DNA of 64,000 nt, from the NCBI RefSeq assembly GCF_047948215.1, contig NC_134455.1:149774575-149838574 (forward strand). The letters are read 5' to 3'. Origin of the DNA: Lycorma delicatula (Eukaryota > Arthropoda > Insecta > Hemiptera > Fulgoridae). Position 1 is the first letter of the stretch, and every line of letters starts with the position of its first letter. Both the position numbers and the translations under genes were made by a program. The notes beneath the pieces were generated by a model. It did not search any database, was not told the DNA's origin, and saw only the letters and a list, made by a program, of their open reading frames with translations. Of this stretch, positions 11,400 through 22,394 are shown in pieces.

Positions 11400-12260
11400 C
11401 CCCATAATTGATCATTTAAGTATACTGTAATAAGCTCCACCCTAGCATACTGTAATGCATTGTAATCAAGATTGATTAGAATCATTGTTGATTAGTACAC
11501 AACATCTTGAACATTTTTACAAAAAAAGTAAAACAGATGAAAATCAATGAAAGAACTCAATAATAGTCACACCAAGCTGGTTTTTTAGCTTTATTATCTA
11601 CTGCTTGCAAAGTAATCTGGTCTAAATTATATGCAGATACTTTCTAGTATTGTCTTGAGGAACATCACTTCACAAGCTGTGGATAATTAAAGAATATCTA
11701 TACTTTGCAACTAAAAAATCATATTAAATAAAAGGAAGTAGTACCCAACCAAATTTTTACTAGCCAGTAATAAATTACTCTCTTTACATCTACTTCTTTC
11801 ATACTTTTATCATTCTTTTTTTCAGACAGAATGGCAGTTGTATCAACAAACATAGCTATATTGTCTCAAAAATGATCTCTGCTTAAATAAATCACATTAC
11901 CAAAAAATTCAAAAGCTTTACAATATGTCTTGTTAGATAGACCAGAATTATTAGTTACATTGTTAACTTTTATTCTGGTGGCTATTCTCTAAATATAACT
12001 TAAACCAACTGTTGCATATACCTGTTATTCTAGTCATCCATAATCTAGCAAAATCTAATGGTCTACCACCTTGCACATTAATAGTTAGTAGATTTCATTG
12101 TATAATTTATGACATACACATTTATTTTACAAATTGTTCTAACTAATTGATTGAGACCAGTGTTTTTAGAGAGGAGTTTTCTTTTGCTAAAAATTCTGGT
12201 TGGCTTTGACTTACTACCTAAAACATTGATGAAAAATATCACAAACCTAACAATGTCATT
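11400..12260 (-). mobile_element. Fossil non-LTR reverse transcriptase fragment (CR1/Jockey-like) in an intron
   Basis: On the minus strand near 12030-11950 a frame reads RITGICNSWFKLYLENSHQ, matching the conserved GI-x-WF-x-SYL-x-R-x-Q block of RTs. Near 11880-11810 another frame reads DNIAMFVDTTAILSEKK, a mutated FADDTAIL catalytic block. Between them frames shift and the GVPQGS block is gone. The lower part (to about 11400) is too decayed to assign. Composition is indistinguishable from intron DNA, so it is old. Confidence 0.5.
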
Positions 12261-14035
12261 TTAATTTAGCTAACTGTCATAGTTATCACAGAATTAATTT
12301 ATTAAGACATGATAATCAATTTTGGATTCCACAAATCTACTACAGTTGTCAAAATGCCTGATTGTTGCCATAAAGTAATAATCTATATCTAAATTCTTTA
12401 ATCTACATTCAAAAATAATTGTTTAAGGTTAATTTTTAATTCTTATAGCTGAATGATCAATAAGAGATACTTTTATTTTTCTAGTAACGTCATTGTTAAG
12501 AGTTCAAAAACAAACAAGGCCTTTTAAAAAAGTCAAAATTTTATGTATCATATAAAAAATAACTTGATGAATGCCCAACAGTTGCATTTTCTCATTTTGG
12601 TATAATTTTACTAAAATTCTGCCGTTTTATAGACACCAGTTAATTAAAAAAAACACTACCTTAGTATTGCCGTTGTTGAGCCATAATAAGAAAGATAGTG
12701 GAAGTTCTTTTTGGTTTTCTATATTAAATATAGGATTTACTGCAGTAAGAAGTGAACGTGTGTTCTAAGACGTATACATAGAATTAATTGAAAACTAATT
12801 ATAACTGGTTATCAAGGGTTGATGCCTAAATTGGCTCTCTGGTTCTTTCTTTTATACATTTCATCATTAAGATGAACCACATTTTGGCACCAGCTAAAAT
12901 AAATATTTTCAGATCAAACTTGTTAGCAAGTATTGAAGAAAACATTTTCTTCCAAAAGAGAATATCTCCCGACACATTCCACTTGAGTTATTCATTTATT
13001 TCAAGCTACTGTAGGCTTTATACTAACTAAGAAAAGGTTGAGTATTCACCCTCTTCATATCATATAAAATCACATGAGAAGAATAAACAAATAAATTAGG
13101 TACTTGTTTGAGAAGTTTATGTTTAGCTACCAAAAAAAAGCTAACTAAAATTTATACAGTATATATATTGCTTTTATTAAACTGTATAAAGATACTAATC
13201 AAATTACTAAAAATCATTTAAAATGGTAGTCAAGTACTTTTTATGGTGCTATTATAACCAATCATTGTAAATGAATTTAACTTATTTAAAGGAAGACAGA
13301 GATGTAAACCTACACTAGAGTTTAAGCAGTAGTTATTTGGTAGACAAATAGCTCATTTAGAATGATGCATTTACTTTAAAAAAAATATAAGTGAAGACTG
13401 CAAAACAACATTTATAGATGAGGACCAATAAGATGAATATCAAATTAAGAAACTGTACAAGGATGCCATAAAATCAGTTATCAATGGCATCATAAAAACA
13501 TTTTTCATTTTGAGATCACAATTATAACATATTTTATAATTTTAACAAAAAAAGTATTATATTACTTTGGTAGAATTGTAAGTAATGGTTGAAACACTGT
13601 TCAAGAAAGTTGGCTGGACAAATTCAAATTTATTATTTAATTAAGAATCATATTATACGTTATTTTTAGAATATTTTAGGATAGTATATCTTGTAGGCTA
13701 ATGTAATTTACACTAGAAAATTACCCTTATTTTTGGATTACGTGAGATAAAGAACATTAAATGAAGAAGTGAGTTTTGCAGAAATAAAGACCTGAAATTG
13801 AACGAAAATGAAAAATGAAAAGAAAAGGACAAACTTTTTTAAGGCCATTTCAAGTTGCACCATGGACCTGAAATATGCAGCATTAAATCTCATTGAATGT
13901 TATCAGTTAAAATGAATCATTATATTTAGGTGACAAATAACTTTTAATCGCTTTATAAGTTTTAAATACTTAGAAAAATATCATGTAAATTATATGAACA
14001 CATAATAAATAAACATGTAATAAAAATGTTTTCAG

Positions 14036-14131
14036 CTAACCGCATTGAAAGTTGATTATGATAAAGTGAAAGAAGAAAATAATACTTATGCAGCCAAACT
14101 GACTGACTGCAAGACCAGATATGAAAACCAG
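14036..14131 (+). CDS. Coiled-coil gene, internal exon
   Basis: Exactly 32 codons lie between acceptor ttttcag and donor CAG|gtaaaa, phase 0 at both ends. The protein starts LTALKVDYDKVKEENNTYAA and continues KLTDCKTRYENQ. It continues the amphipathic helix of the preceding exon (leucine and valine at heptad-like spacing, many Lys and Glu). Confidence 0.75.
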
Positions 14132-15529
14132 GTAAAATGTATCATCCAATATAATTAAGCCCAATATAATATTTTCTTAAAAATAATGTTTACAATAAGT
14201 TTTTCTTTTATCCAGAGTAAATAAATAGCAGTTATCTGAATTTTTGTATTTCTCTATAAGTTAAAACATGACAAGTCTTTATGTAATGAAATGATGGTAC
14301 ACTACTACAGTTTAAGAAAGTTTAAAAATGGCCAAATTTATTGGTATTTAGAAATTAGTTAATTTGTTTCCAGATGTGAACTTTCCAGAGTTACTGAACA
14401 GTTCCTTTGTAGAACTCCAACATTGCTTCTTTGTTGCAATAACACCACCATACAGTTTACAATAGCACTGAAAAGATCTATGGAAGCACTTTCCTTGTAC
14501 TTTTTAAATAAGATTTAAGGCTTTACTTTAAAATATTTTTACCACAGTGTAGGTTATTCTGCTCCAATTAATTATCAGTTGCTTATTGTGTTAACTTGTC
14601 AGTTTAACAATTTTCCATAAAGCATGTACAAAAACAGATGTTGCTTCAATACATAATCCATCAATACATACATCCCTTAACAGACTTACAATTAATTTTA
14701 ACACTTACAATTAGAAGTAATATTCATTTAGTTTATCAAGGATTGCATCTATTTTATTCATAATTCATGCTCTTGTTATTATTCTGAAATTCAATAAAAT
14801 ATTTTTATTTTATTTAAAATCATCTTTTCAACTTATCCATGAAATGAATGTAAATCTGACAGTTAGTCGTGAGCAAGTTTCCTAAACAGATTACTTCCAC
14901 TAGATCTTTTAAAGTACTTTCCTAGTAATTATTTATGAATTGTGCTTGGCTGCAGTTCATTTTAGGAGCCTGATTGTCACTGTAAAACTGAAAGAATCAA
15001 ATCACTTGTTAATATTACATATAAATAAACATTTTAATGAGTCATTTTTTAATTAATCATATGTTGATATTGACTTACACAGGAGTTGATGACAAATAAA
15101 TAATTGTTACTTACAGGATATATATAAATTGATTAAAATAAATATATGATCAGATTAATACCAGATTATATTGATTATTTACACAACTTTTATCTATTTA
15201 GTTTAATGTCTTTTTTACCTGCAATAAAATTGTAGAAGAATTATTATTATTTTTATTCATTTGATTAACACTTGTATTATATATTAGAAGTTAAGTAATA
15301 AAAAATTTAAGTAACCCATTTATGTGGAAAAAGGTTCTGTAAGAAGTTATTTTAAAATAAAATATAAATTAAGTAATTGTCTTTGATTTTTGCTAGTTTT
15401 CTGTAGAACAAAGATCTTAGTACAATATTAATGTATGATAACCTTTCTCCAGCAGTGTTTTACTGGTTCTGCTTATGCAATTACGTTGCTTTAATCAAAT
15501 TATGAAATTTAAATAATTAGCCGTGGATG

Positions 15530-15985
15530 ACAAGCTTTTAACCCAATAGATCTCAGGATTCGTATAATAGAGGTTTGTGAAATACTCAATTCTACTGAAT
15601 CTTTTCTTGTGGAATTTTTAGGACTAAACAAATACTTCAGCAACAAATTGCTTATGATACTCTGTAAAAACTGTTTTTGGTTGACCAGTTTTGGGGCATT
15701 AAGAATTATACCTGTTATATCAAATTTGTCATAAATATGTTAAATATGTCTCTTTGAGGCTTAAGTACCAAATGTTTTAACCCATTTTTTTCTATCAGTT
15801 TCAGCATTTTGAGACTTCAAATATTTTTTTAACATCCATTTTCTTGCAATGGTATTTAAATTATTTGCCATTATGGGGTTTCTAAATTATCAGAAAATAA
15901 AAAGTTTACATTTAAATAAATTTAGTTATAAAATTTAATAGTTCCTAATACAAACCCTATTCCACTTTTGGTTCACCTTGTAATT
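15530..15985 (-). mobile_element. Fossil mariner-superfamily element end with N-terminal DNA-binding region
   Basis: On the minus strand, sequence starting near 15980 reads like a terminal repeat (caaggtgaaccaaaagtgga). The first part of a transposase follows. Frames in turn give APKTGQPKTVFTEYHKQFV, then NSTRKDSVELSISQTSIIR and ILRSIGLKACHPRL. This is the second helix-turn-helix of mariner/IS630-type transposases (SxRRxSxExxIS-x-SVxRIL). The catalytic part is absent and the other terminal repeat is not seen. Stops and frameshifts are frequent. Confidence 0.55.
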
Positions 15986-17109
15986 AATGGTTGTTATTTT
16001 TACATTTATTTGTACAGTATCATAAAACTATTTATTTTCTTAAATAATAAATGAATCTATGAGTGAGATTTTTTTATGGGGGGATTCCCTAGATTAGTAA
16101 TTGCATCATTAAACTAAACAAATTTTTTAAAGTTTTTTCAAATCTACTCAGTGCTGTTCACTAGACTGAGAAATGTTTATTAATAAAAATTCAAAACTTT
16201 TAAATTGTGTAATATTAATATTTTCAAAACTAAATTTATTTATTGTATTACCACCTAATTCTTTTCTATTTTATCATTAATATCTTCTTTGCCTTCAGGT
16301 TCACACATGTGTTTTGTCACCTAAATAAGATTCACACTAATAATTTTTTCTTCCTAATGATCCTAGTTTCTATTTTGCAATATCAAAATTTTAAGCAGTT
16401 AATTTGCTTTACTGAGAAAGATGATACTAATACAATGATGTATAAAAATAGAAATATAAAGATACAGAAACTATTTTTTCACTATTTATGAACAATGTTG
16501 AATCCTTTTCTTTGTTAAATACATTACCCTTAACATTGTTTATAAAAAATACCAAATCAACCATCAAACCATTGTTTATGAAAAAATATTAGATTTAATG
16601 TTTATTTTATTAAATTAAAATATTTTTAAATTGTTGATACATGCAGTCCACTAGGCAGCTTATGAAGTAAAAAAGGTCTATTTGAACTTAAATAGACCCT
16701 AAATAATTAAATATTATTAGACCCTGAATAATAAAAAAATAATATTTATTAATTAATAGCTTTAATTATTTGAACTGATGAACTGGCAAGGATGTATTAG
16801 GAAAAGCAGAGGGATGGATCACATAGCAAAAAACAACAAAAATGAAATGAAGTGGATTTCGATGTGTTATTTATTTAAATAAATTAACTTCAGTTCAGTT
16901 GAATTTGATAATTTTTTTTTAAAACATTTGTATGTTTTTGCTTTATTTTTTTGTCAAACTATATTATACACATTTTCTTCAGTTTTCAGAGGATCAATTT
17001 GTACTCTACATCAATATGATTTATCGTTATTATATTCAAATTTCTGTTGTAATTATTTCACCCTGACTAATAAGTAAATTAAAAAATAACTTTTTCTTAT
17101 CTATTTCAG

Positions 17110-17274
17110 ATAACACAATTGTCTGAACAGTTACAAAAAGAAAGATTAGAAAAACAAGAAGTAGAGGTAACAGTAGATCAGTTACATAAGCAACTTAAAA
17201 AGCAAACTGAAATTGCTTCAGAACGAATTAAGAAAGCAAACAAAAAACTGAAGGAATTTTTCAAGACTATTCAG
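17110..17274 (+). CDS. Coiled-coil gene, internal exon
   Basis: 55 codons, phase 0 at both ends, acceptor ctatttcag and donor CAG|gtgatt. The segment includes ITQLSEQLQKERLEKQEVEV and ERIKKANKKLKEFFKTIQ, a clear coiled coil with regularly spaced Leu and many Lys and Glu. This is the clearest coding exon by composition in the window. Confidence 0.8.
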
Positions 17275-18172
17275 GTGATTACTGGATTCATTTAAAAATA
17301 TATTGAGAATATTCTGCTGCTGACAAAGCAAACTTAGCTTACTCTTTTATTTTTGTATCATTGAACATAAAGCTTGCTTCCTTTATACTTGCTTGTGCTC
17401 ATGCCACTGCCTGTTGTTCCAGTCACTGACTTAGATAAGAAGTGTCATCCTTTGTTAAGTAGATGTTAGACAAGTTCATTGTCTTATTCACTCATCGCTT
17501 AGTTCGGTGTCATTTAAATTTTTTTTCCATCTTTTATTACAGTGTTTGCAAAATTTTAATAACCTTACTTAAATCTGCTTTTGAATTATGTTAATGATAA
17601 TAATTCATATTTTTAGGTTGTTATAAAAAATTACTATACAAAAAATTAAAAACAAGGACTTTTGTGTAACAATTATAAGAGACTAACTTAGAAATATTTT
17701 GTAGAATAGCGTATCTAATAGCATTTATTACATTTGTTAATTGTTCAGTACGCTACCAGTACTGTGGATTTTTTTGTTAAAAAAGGCTAATACCAATATA
17801 CTAAGCATACCAACAAACAAGTGCTCTACTGATGTTATGATTGACATTATTGGCAACAAACATGTTTAATTTTTAGTGTGAGTAGATATTAAAATTCAGT
17901 CTTGTTTGCCTAAGTTCTTTTTCCCTTCCTCATTCTAGGGGTAACAGATTCTGCTGTAACATTTTTATGCATTTCAATAAGTATAAAAATTTGGAAATTT
18001 TCTGCTATCTGCCAATTAATTATAGAACTAAATATAAAACAGAAAGCTCCAAACAAAAAGTTCCCTATATAATAATTTTTTATTGCTAATTAAATAAAAT
18101 ATGTTAAATTTCTATAAAAGAAATATATAGAAATAGAAATTACTAGCAGACCCGACAATGCTTTGCTACTGC

Positions 18173-18181
18173 TAGATTTGA

Positions 18182-18219
<38 letters not shown>

Positions 18220-18226
18220 TCAAATC

Positions 18227-18280
<54 letters not shown>
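18173..18280. repeat. Perfect TA-centred palindrome followed by a second (TA)n tract
   Basis: tagatttgag (18173-18182) and its exact complement ctcaaatcta (18219-18228) enclose an uninterrupted TA run, making a 56-bp perfect palindrome. A second (TA)n tract runs to about 18280 and is interrupted once (tatgta). Confidence 0.9.
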
Positions 18281-18351
18281 TTAAATGAACACAACTGAAA
18301 GTTTGATAAAGCATTAACAAAATAAGCATTACGAACTTCATAAAATTTAAC

Positions 18352-18525
18352 CTTTTTCTTCTTTTCTTTCCCATTTTTCCTTTCTCCCATTTTCACTTTA
18401 CCGTATTTCCATTCCCCATTTCCCCTGTTGCTCCCCTTCCCCTCCCTATTTACCTTTCCTTCTCCCTGTTTTCCATTTTCCCCTTCTTCCCTTTTAACTT
18501 TTTGGATTTTTCCCTTTTTTCCTGC
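18352..18525. repeat. Polypyrimidine (plus) / polypurine (minus) tract
   Basis: About 170 bases are almost entirely C and T on the plus strand with very few interruptions. This produces a spurious Lys/Gly/Glu-rich reading frame on the minus strand. Confidence 0.8.
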
Positions 18526-19019
18526 GTGTAAATCGGTCCAGTAGTTTTTTAGTCTATAGCGGACACACATATCGAAAACACTGAAACGAAATCGTAAAAT
18601 ATTTAATATATGTGTTGTTTTTATGTCCAATAGATAGCACTCTTTTTCAAAAAAAGCTTGTTTTTACCTGTCACAGGTGTGACATCTTAGGTATACAAAT
18701 AGTAGGTTTATAAAAACACGCGCGTATTCGAATGCAACGTTGTGTAAAAATTTCAAAGCAATTTGTGAAGAAGTTTCGGAGATTTAAGATTCTGAAGAAA
18801 CGAACTTTTACATTTTTATTTATACAGGTTAAAAATCAAAAACATTTGTAAACCAATCTAAACTAAATTAAAAATTTTAACGGTATTGTTTTACACGGTA
18901 AAACAACCAACGGCTTAAAATATAAAAATTGTAAAGAATGAAACAAAAGATTGGAAAAATTAACAATATAATGTGGTTAACTATATATTGTCATGTTCAA
19001 CTTCTCGAACTTTATTCGA

Positions 19020-19960
19020 AGTCAACTCACCACACTTATTAGTAACATACCGCTGCTGCTTCTCAGTCGCAATCAAGTCTATCTGTTTCACGCCTGCAAT
19101 CACCAAGACTGCATCCCAACCCCGTAGGGAAACACACCACCATGTGGCGATTCCGGTCGCCACACACCAACCCCTCCGTTCCTAGCCCCGAAGGACTTTA
19201 CTGGAGGTCGTCTTCAGACCCTCTTAACTGATTACATCTCACAGTCACCAGCCAGGCCTCAGTCGGGATGCCACCGATGCAAATGCCTCGGCAGATAGTT
19301 ACATCAGTAAAAACCAATAACTCGGCCAACGCCTTCGCTTTTAGTCTTCCTTCGGACATCGACATCTGTACTTTTCCTAACCTATAGCATCACCCTCTGA
19401 ACTAGCTATTCGAGTTCACGGATGTCCAAACCCCGCGCCTAGCCCAATTACAATATAAACGCTTGTGACTGGACTGTAAATGCCTCAAACATTGACTAAG
19501 TAACAAATCAAATGCAATGCCAAACTCGTACCGCTCAAATTTTGTTATACGTTACAACGAAATTCAGACCCATATTCCATCATCCGCTACAAAATACACC
19601 GATTAACAGATTTAAGAAAAATGTATTCCAATCTGGTCCACAAGGGAGTCGAGGGCAGACCTCTTATTCCCACCCGGCTCCATCTCAGAGTCCCGCGTGA
19701 CATTTACTTTGCCCCACTCAAAGATCGCTCTCGGCATAGTACCACACCTTACGGCTGCATGGACTACCATGCTCTCGGTAGCGCGGTTACCACCCCCACC
19801 GACAGTGGCTCCGCCACTCGACTTTAACTAAACTAACCGAGACTCACTGCCAATACGCCTACCTCCGACCAATCAAATTTCCCGGCCGAAACCCTAGCCA
19901 CCCAGGACCCTACTCCGTTTAAACACCTTCAGCCTACCTACGTAATGCAAGATGCATCCA
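19020..19960. repeat. GC-rich intronic block, probable transposable-element UTR or ORF1 fragment
   Basis: Base composition jumps from AT-rich intron to nearly balanced, with many CG dinucleotides. On the minus strand one short frame is open (EPGGNKRSALDSLVDQIG), but I recognise no domain. The composition resembles the 5' and 3' untranslated parts of the retroelements elsewhere in this window. Identity is unresolved. It could be a foreign or duplicated fragment. Confidence 0.4.
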
Positions 19961-20836
19961 TTAGCCGTTTTCCATCGCCGATATTGTTCTCTATGATAGT
20001 GTTTTAGTTCTAGTTGGCGCAATCGATAAAAAGAAACAGCCGGCTTGATTAATAGATCAGAGTTAAAATATGAGATTATCGTTGTATAAAATGCTTGTTA
20101 TGAGACTTAATACGATTACCGTAGTATAAAATGCTGGTTTTTCAAAAATTCTGCTATAAAAATTGAACAAATCCAGACAAATATTGATATTCTCTGAAGT
20201 ACTGTTTAGTAGTTTATATAATATTTAGCGACGGAAAAATAGCGAAAATCTTTTTCGGTCATTTGCCGTGAACAAACGTGTATAATTCATAAATCGTTTT
20301 AAAGAGGAAATTTCTAACTAATTTGTTTTCTATCGAAAACAGAAGAACGATTTTTTATTGCAATTACCTTTAAAAAAGGGGTAGTGATTTTTTAATGTAT
20401 TATTTGCCTAAGCTTTCCTGTACTCTTAGTAATAAAATTAAAATAATTAATTTTCTCGTGGATTAAGTATATGAAAAAAAATTACTTAATCCCAAGGCCA
20501 GTTTTTCTTTCTGTAATCCTCAATTTTTAAATTTCATTATTATTTCAACTGTTTGCCGTATAACAATAATTCTCACACTAGGGAAAATATTTTCCTGTTG
20601 CAAAAATGTTATAAATATTATTATTATAAAACTGTTTAATATACACAATTTTTTTTTAATAAAATAATAGGCCTACAGTGAATTAGTTTCTAAGAAGGGA
20701 CCATCGATCATACTTCCTCATTATTGCGAATATTCGTTTCCAAAAATTGGCCCAGTATATTTTAATATAATATATAATCTTTATAACTGCATAATATATA
20801 AAATAAAGAGTTGAAATAATTTTTTTTTTACTATAG

Positions 20837-20977
20837 GTATTTTTAGAACTTGCATGCAAGGCGAATTCATCTTCTTGCTTTCACTTTGAGCAAGCAGAAA
20901 GAATAGCTGCCAGAATTTTTAATATTCCGTCGAAAGATGTGCAAAAGATTACTAATTTAATAACAAATCTTCCTGAG
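20837..20977 (+). CDS. Coiled-coil gene, internal exon encoding the start of the C-terminal domain
   Basis: 47 codons between acceptor actatag and a good donor GAG|gtacgt, phase 0. It includes CFHFEQAERIAARIFNIPSK and DVQKITNLITNLPE. Here the heptad pattern stops and a compact helical domain with Cys, Phe and Pro begins. It is the most distinctive part for a homology search. I cannot name the family from it. Confidence 0.78.
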
Positions 20978-21847
20978 GTACGTCAAAATATATATATATT
21001 TTTTTTGTACATTATATTTACAATTATTTTTTAACAGTTTAAGGCATAAATAAATATTTTATTTAGATAAGAACTTGATTAATTATACAAAATTTTCAAC
21101 GTCACGAACGGATTTGAGTGCCAATCTATGCTATGAAAGATTTTCTTCAGAATTATGATGCAGTTACTCAAAGGCAGAAATTTAAATATTTGCAAATTCA
21201 TATAATTTTGTACATGCATCCAATTTTTGTGAGGTAATTGTCAAGTTTTTATTACTTTTTTTTAGTAAGAATGAATGCACCTACCAGTTTTACCAATATA
21301 AAATTTGGTGCACTCTCTGAAATTAGTGTTCTTAAAATTAATGAAATACGGACAGCGGTTTAGCTCTGCTTTTAAATGATGATTTGTCTGAAATTGAATA
21401 ATTCAACATTTTTTAATGCTGCTGGACTGCTACAGTAATTTTAGATTACTTTTACGAAATTTAATGAGTTTCTCCTCAAATTAATCTAGCGCAACCTTTT
21501 GCACAGCTACCTTGATTTTTTCATTTTGTTATCGTACATTATTTCTGTTTATCGTGTTATCATTTTATAAAAATGTCTCACCTGATGTTTCAAGCTATCT
21601 GTTGACATTGAATTAATCCTTTAATTTATCGTTTACTTAATCACTTTATTTCAGGAATAGATTGTTTAAACCAATCTTAGTTTTAGTTACCTCTACAACC
21701 ACTTATCGTTTTTCCTTTCTGTAGCCGCAAAAAGGAAAATAATGATTGTGAAAAACTAAAATTTGAATCTGTATGCACTCGTAATATTATACGAATATAA
21801 ATTTTCACAGAATTATCTTTAATATTAGTTTTAAACTTCAGTTACAG

Positions 21848-21955
21848 GATCGGATAGAATACAGCAAAAGTTTGGTTGGAAAGGATGAGTTTTCGAAGGA
21901 AATGGCGCAGTTTTTATACTCTGTAACTCTTTCCAGTAAAAATGTTTCTATTTAA
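21848..21955 (+). CDS. Coiled-coil gene, last coding exon with stop codon
   Basis: Acceptor ttacag, then 35 codons beginning DRIEYSKSLVGKDEFSKEMA and ending in SSKNVSI, then TAA (21953-21955). It continues the frame of the 20837 exon with phase 0. The 3' UTR must begin at once. The nearest AATAAA-type signals I see are several hundred bases further (near 22516 and 22620), beyond a tandem repeat and a MITE. Confidence 0.78.
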   Translation, partial: DRIEYSKSLVGKDEFSKEMAQFLYSVTLSSKNVSI

Positions 21956-21971
21956 ATTTAAAAAATTGTAA

Positions 21972-22041
21972 TTTGTAATGTGTCATTTGTAATGTGTCAT
22001 TTGTAATGTGTCATTTGTAATGTATCGTTTGTAATGTATCG
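21972..22041 (+). repeat. Five-copy 14-bp tandem repeat in the 3' UTR or 3' flank
   Basis: The unit tttgtaatgtgtca occurs three times exactly, followed by two copies of the variant tttgtaatgtatcg. The array begins 16 bases after the stop codon of the coiled-coil gene, so it is probably transcribed. Confidence 0.9.
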
Positions 22042-22148
22042 TTAAAAAAATATATGGTAAAAATGAGTAATTACTGACTATTTTATTTATAAAAATTCGT
22101 ATGCTCTGAACGCGAGCCCGTGCGTTTTAACACGCGCGCGCGCGTGTG

Positions 22149-22394
22149 TATATGTTACGGTAAAACCCCGAATACCGGTAAATCTTAGGTTTTACCCGTA
22201 AATTCTAACATTTATCAAGTCACTTGGAAAAAGTCTGAAAAAAATCTTGAAAACACATTTATTTCGGACTTTTACCAAATAGTTTTGGTCATTATTGACA
22301 TTTACCACAGACTGTTGGTAAAAGTTGACAATTCTGTAATGAAATCACTCGAAAGCATGAAATTTCGGTATTCGGGGTTTTACCTTAACATATA
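22149..22394. mobile_element. 246-bp MITE-like element with 29-bp terminal inverted repeats
   Basis: Bases 22149-22177 and 22366-22394 are inverted complements with one mismatch in 29 (core ggtaaaaccccgaataccg). The interior has no coding capacity but contains several ggtaaa/tttacc subrepeats. Short length, long perfect ends and no ORF define a miniature inverted-repeat transposable element. A clear target-site duplication is not visible because both flanks are TA/TG-rich. The parent transposon is not identifiable here. Confidence 0.75.

Larger units (their letters stand above)
18146..18850 (+). mobile_element. Probable non-autonomous retroelement with RTE-type 3' tail, expanded TA tracts inside
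   Basis: From tactagcagacccgacaatg the block runs through a TA palindrome, a polypyrimidine tract and then aaatcggtccagtagttttt with cggacacacat. That wording resembles the conserved 3' tail of insect RTE elements and their SINEs (a ggttcagtagttttt...gacggacaaacat pattern, from general knowledge). Boundaries are approximate and no coding motif is visible. It lies in the 17275-20836 intron. Confidence 0.4.
8009..21955 (+). other. Host gene: 3' part of a spliced gene for a coiled-coil protein (exons joined below)
   Basis: Six phase-compatible exons (8009-8072, 10226-10394, 14036-14131, 17110-17274, 20837-20977, 21848-21955) join into one open frame of about 247 codons ending in TAA. The encoded segment is rich in Gln, Glu and Lys with heptad-like spacing over the middle exons, then a non-coil C-terminal domain. 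I do not recognise the family. Coiled-coil proteins of centrosomes or cilia are one possibility, by style only. Earlier exons lie outside the window or have not been recognised. The first exon listed is the least certain. Introns are 2.2, 3.6, 3.0, 3.6 and 0.9 kb and contain transposon fossils. Confidence 0.7.

Noticed and set aside
14350..14530. Possible transposase or RT fossil on the minus strand
   Set aside because: No motif could be read in any frame beyond a few suggestive residues.
18090..18630. Minus-strand frames with long Ile-Tyr runs and Lys/Gly/Glu-rich text
   Set aside because: These are translations of TA microsatellites and a polypyrimidine tract.
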